The notes under the pieces were generated by a model. That model was not told where the DNA came from, did no database searches, and saw only the letters and a program-made list of their open reading frames with translations. This document shows positions 59,710 through 64,000 of a stretch of 64,000 nt of DNA, piece by piece (positions within the stretch are counted from its first letter, which is position 1; each line of letters starts with the position of its first letter). The DNA comes from G965205525 sp965205525 (GTDB lineage: Bacteria; Pseudomonadota; Gammaproteobacteria; JABABF01). The stretch is from contig OZ242171.1 of assembly GCA_965205525.1 (NCBI GenBank), forward strand, positions 1,736,001-1,800,000. Reading direction: 5' to 3'. A program made the position numbers and the translations under genes.

Positions 59710-60894
59710 TCAACGCTTGAGAATAATTGCAGAACCATGTCCGAACAGACCTTGGTTCACAGCAATGCCAGTTTGGGCACCTTCCACCTGCCGCTCACCG
59801 GATTGGCCGCGCAACTGCCAAGCCAGTTCACACACCTGGGCCAGTGCCTGAGCGGGCACGGCTTCTCCAAAGCAGGACAGCCCGCCGCTGGGGTTGACCG
59901 GCAACCGTCCGCCGATGGCGGTATCGCCGTTTCGCAGCAATTTCACAGCATCCCCCTTGGCGCACAGACCGATATCCTCGTACCAATCAAGTTCAATTGA
60001 AGTGGCCAGATCGTACACCTCTGCCAGAGATAAATCCTCTGGCCCCAGCCCGGCCTCTTCGTAAGCACTGGTAGCAATGCGGCGCCGAAAGGCAGTCGGC
60101 GGCGGCACGGTGGCAGCAGAATCGGTGGCAATGTCTGGCATTTCCACCTCTGCACTCGGGAAGATAGGGGTCACTGTGGATATGGCGGCCAAACGCACCT
60201 GCGCTCTTTTCAAACGATTGGCATAGTCAAGGCTGGACAGCACTACCGCAGCGGCACCATCGCTGGTGGCACAGATATCCAGGAGCCGCAAGGGCGTAGC
60301 GACGGGGGGTGAAGCCATGACTTCTTCCACTGTAAATTCCTTGCGGTAGCGGGCATTGGGATTATGGATGCCGTGACGAGAATTCTTCACCTTTACTTGG
60401 GCAAAATCCTCCAAGGTAGCGCCGCCTAGCGTCATGCGCCGCTGCGCGTACAGGCCAAAGTAGGCGGCATTGGTGAAGCCAAGGCGAAAACGCACCCAAT
60501 CCGGGTCTTCAGGGCGCTCCCCCGGCTGGGGCGCAAAAAATCCCTTGGGAGTGGTATCGGCACCCAATGCCAATGCCACATCGCACTGCCCGGAGAGAAT
60601 TTGCGCACGTGCAGACTGCAAAGCTTGGCTGCCGGAAGCGCAGGCAGCATAGGAACTGGAAATTTGTCCCCCCTGCCAGCCGAGGGCTTTGGCGAAGGTG
60701 GCTCCAGCGACATAGCCCGGGTAGCCGTTGCGCATAGTGGCACCGCCAGCGATGAACTGTACATCCTGCCAGCCAATGCCGGCATCGATTAGGGCGGCGC
60801 GGGCTGCATGTACGCCGTATTCCACGAAATTCCGCCCCCACTTGCCCCAGGGATGCATGCCGATGCCGAGGACGGCCACTTCCTGCGCAGACAT
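59710..60894 (-). CDS. Thiolase-like acyl-CoA acetyltransferase (lipid-transfer/SCPx group)
   Basis: A thiolase-fold protein of 394 residues: YVAGATFAKALGWQGGQISSSYAACASGSQAL holds the nucleophile Cys (about 85), followed by ALGADTTPKGFFAP, and near the C-terminus RLPVNPSGGLSCFGEAVPAQALAQ, then NQGLFGHGSAIILKR. The SGGLxxxGHPxGA block of ordinary thiolases reads SGGLSCFGEAVPAQ here; the His is replaced by Glu, a known feature of some DUF35-linked members. It overlaps the DUF35 gene by one base and the two very likely form a complex. The pathway is unknown; acyl-CoA or sterol-side-chain type degradation is typical for the family. Confidence 0.85.
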   Translation of the reverse strand: MSAQEVAVLGIGMHPWGKWGRNFVEYGVHAARAALIDAGIGWQDVQFIAGGATMRNGYPGYVAGATFAKALGWQGGQISSSYAACASGSQALQSARAQILSGQCDVALALGADTTPKGFFAPQPGERPEDPDWVRFRLGFTNAAYFGLYAQRRMTLGGATLEDFAQVKVKNSRHGIHNPNARYRKEFTVEEVMASPPVATPLRLLDICATSDGAAAVVLSSLDYANRLKRAQVRLAAISTVTPIFPSAEVEMPDIATDSAATVPPPTAFRRRIATSAYEEAGLGPEDLSLAEVYDLATSIELDWYEDIGLCAKGDAVKLLRNGDTAIGGRLPVNPSGGLSCFGEAVPAQALAQVCELAWQLRGQSGERQVEGAQTGIAVNQGLFGHGSAIILKR

Positions 60895-61346
60895 CAGGAG
60901 CTTTCCTCCGGGCACCATTTCCACACTAGATGCTCACCCCGCTCGTCCTGGAACAGGGCTTCCAGACCGATCTCCATACCCATGCCGATCTTCAGCTTTT
61001 CGGGGGATATGCCTTCTGCCACCTGACCCAAGATAATCATTTTCTCCTCCGTCAGCTCCACCGCCGCAACGATGTAGGGCACAAAGACCTCCGGCGCCAC
61101 ATAGGGAGCAGGCGGCGGATAGTGCTGTTCGGTAAAGGACCACAGAGTGCCACGACTGCTTAGGGGCACTTCCTCAAAGTCCTCTCCGCCGCAGCCGGGA
61201 TTGCGGCAGTAGAATGCCTGGGGTGGAAAATAAAAAGTGCCGCAGGAGCGGCAGCGGGTGCCGAGCAGGAGCGGCTTATCCCGGTCCAAGGTGTACCAAC
61301 CTTCCAGTGCCGGCACGCCCCCCAGCGCAGTATTTTTGTGTTCCAT
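60894..61346 (-). CDS. Zn-ribbon OB-fold protein (DUF35), partner of the thiolase
   Basis: A 150-residue acyl-CoA-associated protein. The N-terminal rubredoxin-like zinc ribbon has paired cysteines (GTRCRSCGTFYFPPQAFYCRNPGCGGEDF), followed by an OB-fold (SSRGTLWSFTEQHYPPPAPYVAPEVFVPYIVAAVEL) and a short tail. DUF35 proteins form complexes with the SCP-x thiolase beside them and can hold the active site. It begins 21 bases after htpX on the same strand. Confidence 0.9.
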   Translation of the reverse strand: MEHKNTALGGVPALEGWYTLDRDKPLLLGTRCRSCGTFYFPPQAFYCRNPGCGGEDFEEVPLSSRGTLWSFTEQHYPPPAPYVAPEVFVPYIVAAVELTEEKMIILGQVAEGISPEKLKIGMGMEIGLEALFQDERGEHLVWKWCPEESS

Positions 61347-61367
61347 GAGAGGTTCGGGACCCCTGTC

Positions 61368-62261
61368 TCAGACGGTTGCTTCCCGGGCTTTCAGTGCAGC
61401 AATGCGCTCTTCCAAAGGCGGATGGCTCATCCACAGTCGGCGCAGGCCAATAGCCTTGCCGCCGCTAATGCCGAAGGCAAGCATCTCATCCGGCATATCC
61501 GCAGGATTTCCCTGCCCGGAACGCAAACCTTCCAAGGCTAGCACCATCGGTCCGGTGCCAACGAGTTTCGCGCCATAGGCATCAGCGCGGAATTCCCGTC
61601 GGCGCGAAAACCACATGACGATTGTCGAGGCGAGAATGGACAGAACAATCTGAGCAAATATGGTGGTGACAAAGTAGCCGATGCCGATACCCCTAGTATT
61701 ACGAAATACAACACGGTCCACCACAAAGCCGATAATGCGGGCAAAGAACATTACAAAGGTATTGACCACGCCTTGGAGCAGGGTGAGGGTCACCATGTCA
61801 CCATTAGCCACATGCCCTATTTCATGGGCCAGCACGGCACGGGTCTCTCTTTCGCCAAAGTTCTCTAAGAGGCCGGAGCTTACCGCCACCAAGGACTTAT
61901 CGCGACTAGCGCCGGTAGCAAAGGCATTAGGCTGCTGGGAATTGAAGATGCCCACCTCTGGCGTGCCGATGCCGGCTTCCCGGGCCAGTTCAGCCACTGC
62001 GTTCAGCAGCCACTGCTCCTGGCGGTTGCTGGAGGGGCTGGTGAGAATACGCGTGCCCATCGCCTTTTTTGCCATCCACTTAGACATCCAGAGGGATACA
62101 AAGGCACCGCCGAAGCCAAATATCGCGCAGAAGACCAGCAGGGAAGTCAAATTGAGCCCGTTGGCGGTCAGATAATGCTCTAGGCCGAGCACCTGCAGCG
62201 TGACGCTGGCAACTGCCAGAATAGCTACGTTAGTGGCTAGAAAAAGAAGGATGCGTAGCAT
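61368..62261 (-). CDS. htpX: Heat-shock membrane zinc metallopeptidase HtpX
   Basis: HtpX degrades misfolded inner-membrane proteins together with FtsH. The 297-residue product has an N-terminal hairpin (LLFLATNVAILAVASVTLQVLGL and LTSLLVFCAIFGFGGAFVSLWMSKW), the zinc motif AVLAHEIGHVANGD (HEIGH at about 146-150), a second hydrophobic segment, and RREFRADAYGAKLVG supplying the third ligand Glu. The catalytic domain faces the cytoplasm. The family is usually under heat-shock or Cpx control. The palindromic region at 62305-62334 is just upstream. Confidence 0.96.
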   Translation of the reverse strand: MLRILLFLATNVAILAVASVTLQVLGLEHYLTANGLNLTSLLVFCAIFGFGGAFVSLWMSKWMAKKAMGTRILTSPSSNRQEQWLLNAVAELAREAGIGTPEVGIFNSQQPNAFATGASRDKSLVAVSSGLLENFGERETRAVLAHEIGHVANGDMVTLTLLQGVVNTFVMFFARIIGFVVDRVVFRNTRGIGIGYFVTTIFAQIVLSILASTIVMWFSRRREFRADAYGAKLVGTGPMVLALEGLRSGQGNPADMPDEMLAFGISGGKAIGLRRLWMSHPPLEERIAALKAREATV

Positions 62262-62304
62262 TTAAATCCTCCCGACTGCGGGAGTAAAGGCGGGCAGGCG
62301 GTCT

Positions 62305-62334
62305 ATTATATCCCGCTTCACGCGAGGATATAAT
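62305..62334. promoter_or_regulatory. 9-bp inverted repeat giving TATAAT on both strands, upstream of htpX
   Basis: ATTATATCC (62305-62313) and GGATATAAT (62326-62334) form a perfect inverted repeat with a 12-base loop (CGCTTCACGCGA). Each arm ends in a -10-like TATAAT, one reading toward htpX (starting 44 bases further) and one away. It is either an operator or two facing promoters; the -35 sites are weak. Confidence 0.45.
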
Positions 62335-62511
62335 GCCCATATTATCTCCTTTCAAGAGTAGGGAGAGGAGGGGCTTGGCTGTGGCGGGGACAGGGGGTAT
62401 CCCCGAGGACCAAGGCAACGACCGCCCGCCGCCATTTCATGAGACAGGAGGGAAGCCGAGAAGTTCCCGCATAATACCGCCGCTCTCTGACTAGGGGAGT
62501 GGCAGGCTGTC

Positions 62512-62517
62512 TATAAT
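62512..62517 (+). promoter_or_regulatory. TATAAT -10 element of the tRNA gene
   Basis: A perfect TATAAT ends 10 bases before the tRNA. The best -35 is CTGACT at 62487-62492, but the spacing of 19 bases is longer than usual. Confidence 0.5.
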
Positions 62518-62527
62518 TCGGTGTCTC

Positions 62528-62603
62528 GCCGGAATAGCTCAGTTGGCAGAGCAGTTCATTCGTAATGAAAAGGTCGGGGGTTCAAATCCCTCTTCCGGCA
62601 CCA
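62528..62603 (+). tRNA. thrT: tRNA-Thr (anticodon CGT), CCA encoded
   Basis: The 76-base gene folds as a normal cloverleaf: acceptor GCCGGAA/TTCCGGC, D-stem GCTC/GAGC, anticodon loop TTCGTAA giving CGU (reads ACG, Thr), T-arm with GGTTCAAATCC and the 3' CCA in the gene. The anticodon stem is 4 bp plus a G27/A43 mismatch, exactly as in E. coli tRNA-Thr(CGU). It stands alone, with a TATAAT just upstream. Confidence 0.95.
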
Positions 62604-62657
62604 TTTCTCCTCTTCTATGCCCTTCTGCCCAGCACGGCTGGCTGGAGCCAGTGAGCA

Positions 62658-63407
62658 TCATTCCGTGCCCTTTGGGAACATTGCCACACTGCTCACTGAC
62701 TGTTTTTTTGACGACTGCCGGAAATGATCAAAAGCCTTTTTAAGATCCCAAGACACGCCTCGGCCAAACAAATACATCCAAGCAAGGTTGCCGTGCGCTC
62801 GCCCATTTCCTTGTTTCACAGCTAGAGAGAACCATTTCACCGCTTCCTGATAGTCTTGCTTCACGCCCCAGCCGCGCTCGTACAAAACTCCGAGATCGGT
62901 CTGCGCCTCCGCATATCCCTGCTCCGCTGCCCGGCGGAGCCACTTTCCCGCCCGGCCATAATCTCGGCGCTCCCCCTTTCCATGGAAATACATTAGGCCG
63001 ACATTATGCTGCGCACCAGCGTGGCCCTGCTCTGCCGCCTGGCGAAACCACTTTCCCGCCCGGCCATAATCTCGGCGCTCCCCCTTTCCACGGACATACA
63101 TTAGGCCGACATTATGCTGCGCACCGGCGTGGCCCTGCTCTGCCGCCTGGCGAAACCACTTCATCGCTTCTTGATAATTGAGCGGCAAGTCCTCGCCGTT
63201 GTAATACAGCATTCCAAGACGGTTTTGTGCGTCGGCATCTCCCCGCTCCGCTGCCCGGCGGTACTGATGCGCCAACTCTTGGCCGAAGGAACCCCGCTCG
63301 GCAGCACTCTGCATGTCTCCCGGGATTGGCACCGCCCCTTGGGCAACAGTGCTTCCAACCCAAATACTCAGCACGAGCAGCAACGCGAATCTTTGCAGTT
63401 GGCTCAT
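62658..63407 (-). CDS. Secreted Sel1-repeat protein
   Basis: A 249-residue exported protein: signal peptide (ALLLVLSIWVGSTVAQG), then about five Sel1-like repeats of 36 residues (for example YRRAAERGDADAQNRLGMLYYNG, EAMKWFRQAAEQGHAGAQHNVGLMY, AGKWLRRAAEQGYAEAQTDLGVLYE, EAVKWFSLAVKQGNGRAHGNLAWMY). Sel1 proteins are adaptors for protein-protein contacts. Two neighbouring repeats are almost identical in DNA as well as protein, so that duplication is recent. It is probably cotranscribed with the gene at 63437, 29 bases upstream. Confidence 0.85.
   Translation of the reverse strand: MSQLQRFALLLVLSIWVGSTVAQGAVPIPGDMQSAAERGSFGQELAHQYRRAAERGDADAQNRLGMLYYNGEDLPLNYQEAMKWFRQAAEQGHAGAQHNVGLMYVRGKGERRDYGRAGKWFRQAAEQGHAGAQHNVGLMYFHGKGERRDYGRAGKWLRRAAEQGYAEAQTDLGVLYERGWGVKQDYQEAVKWFSLAVKQGNGRAHGNLAWMYLFGRGVSWDLKKAFDHFRQSSKKQSVSSVAMFPKGTE
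62941..63156 (-). repeat. Two near-identical 108-bp Sel1-coding repeats
   Basis: 62941-63048 and 63049-63156 differ at only a few bases over 108 positions, each coding one 36-residue repeat. Recent slippage or unequal crossing-over is the simplest cause. Confidence 0.85.
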
Positions 63408-63436
63408 GCCGAAGAGATCAGCGTCTGGAACTAACC

Positions 63437-64000
63437 CTACCGTGATAGCAGTCTTTGCAGGATACGCAGGCGCGCCGCGCTGTTCACAATAGCCTGCTCC
63501 AATCCCTGCAATATCCCGACCACTTCCTCCCGGATAACTCTTCGCGTATCGGCATCCGTCGTCGATTCCTCGGCCACAGACACTTCCTCGGGGCAGGTCC
63601 CCTCTTCACACTGCTCCAAGTGATCTAGCACATCCCGAGAAACATCTGTCGCTGTTTCATCCACTAACGCACTCAGTGACTCTGACTCCGTGACTATCAC
63701 TGCTGTGGTGCTGCCGGATGCCACTATGGCGGAGGGAGTGGATGACAGCAGCGCAATGGTCCAAGTGCCCGTACTCACGGGTGTAAAGCTGACCGCAGCG
63801 GTGGTATTGCCAGCCCCTACCAGCATGGTGAGGGCCTCCTGGTCGCTATCGGGACCGACCACTAAGAATAGTGTCACATCTGTCTGGGGAGCCATTGCCA
63901 ATGCCGCTAACACCTGCACCTCACTGCCGAGAGTGACGGCTAGCGGCGCAAACAGGGCCACCGAGATAAGCGCCCCTTCCTCTTCGGGCATCGGCGGCGG
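63437..64000 (-). CDS. Unrecognised protein with Ala/Thr/Val-rich domain, partial
   Basis: The frame from the stop at 63437 runs out of the window at 64000, so the protein is only its C-terminal part (at least 187 residues). It begins with PPPMPEEEGALISVALFAP, then beta-rich, Thr/Ala/Val-rich sequence with TGTWTIALLSSTPSAIVASGS, which has a fibronectin- or Ig-like feel. A helical tail follows (EVVGILQGLEQAIVNSAARLRILQRLL), with one Cys pair (CEEGTC). I do not recognise a family. Secretion is possible but the N-terminus is not visible. Confidence 0.5.
   Translation of the reverse strand, partial: PPPMPEEEGALISVALFAPLAVTLGSEVQVLAALAMAPQTDVTLFLVVGPDSDQEALTMLVGAGNTTAAVSFTPVSTGTWTIALLSSTPSAIVASGSTTAVIVTESESLSALVDETATDVSRDVLDHLEQCEEGTCPEEVSVAEESTTDADTRRVIREEVVGILQGLEQAIVNSAARLRILQRLLSR

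Overview
The window reads as a chromosomal segment of a Gram-negative gammaproteobacterium with moderately high GC. The reasons are gene content and order. There is a gatCAB operon, LPS core genes (hldE, waaA), a TolC-type outer membrane protein next to a DUF1249 gene, and an unbroken minus-strand run priA-argS-SPOR-hslVU-ubiE-ubiJ-ubiB-hisI-hisE-tatABC whose order I recognise from Pseudomonas-like genomes. No genus can be named from the sequence alone. Several genes start with GTG or TTG, and many neighbours overlap by 1-10 bases.

Region 1 (1-3011): the 3' part of gatB is off the window; gatA and gatC are complete. Region 2 (3396-17251) is an envelope block: an AT-richer ABC exporter, two methyltransferases, a toroid-fold protein, hldE, a decayed Fic gene, a HEPN protein, an aldo/keto reductase with an FAD oxidoreductase, waaA, an IS1595-type remnant, a TolC-SPOR fusion and a DUF1249 gene. 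Region 3 (17362-29151) is the conserved minus-strand housekeeping run. Region 4 (29354-35162) holds a beta-propeller secreted protein, an AcuI/YhdH reductase, acetyl-CoA synthetase and an FMN reductase.

Region 5 (35238-44959) is a ten-gene minus-strand operon for a type IVb pilus of the IncI/R64 thin-pilus type (pilL, pilN, pilO2, pilP, pilQ, pilR, three pilin-like genes, and a Cys-rich secreted protein). No conjugation or integration genes are seen around it. Region 6 (45214-51812) is the most unusual part: one glycosyltransferase-like gene on the minus strand, an N-acyl-D-amino-acid deacylase-type amidohydrolase, then four tandem paralogues of the same glycosyltransferase in 936-956 bp units. 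The paralogues are nearly identical except for short variable cassettes. The third carries a 95-bp tract identical to the distant inverted copy, which is what gene conversion would leave.

Region 7 (51831-64000) has a GST, a TlpA-like lipoprotein, a sulfotransferase, an SGNH-like lipoprotein lacking the catalytic residues, an ArsC-family reductase, an RND pump with its adaptor, a thiolase/DUF35 pair, htpX, tRNA-Thr(CGT), a Sel1-repeat protein and the 3' part of an unrecognised gene. The AT-richer patches (the ABC exporter, the glycosyltransferase array, the sulfotransferase) are all surface-glycan-type functions, which suggests transfer or relaxed selection there.
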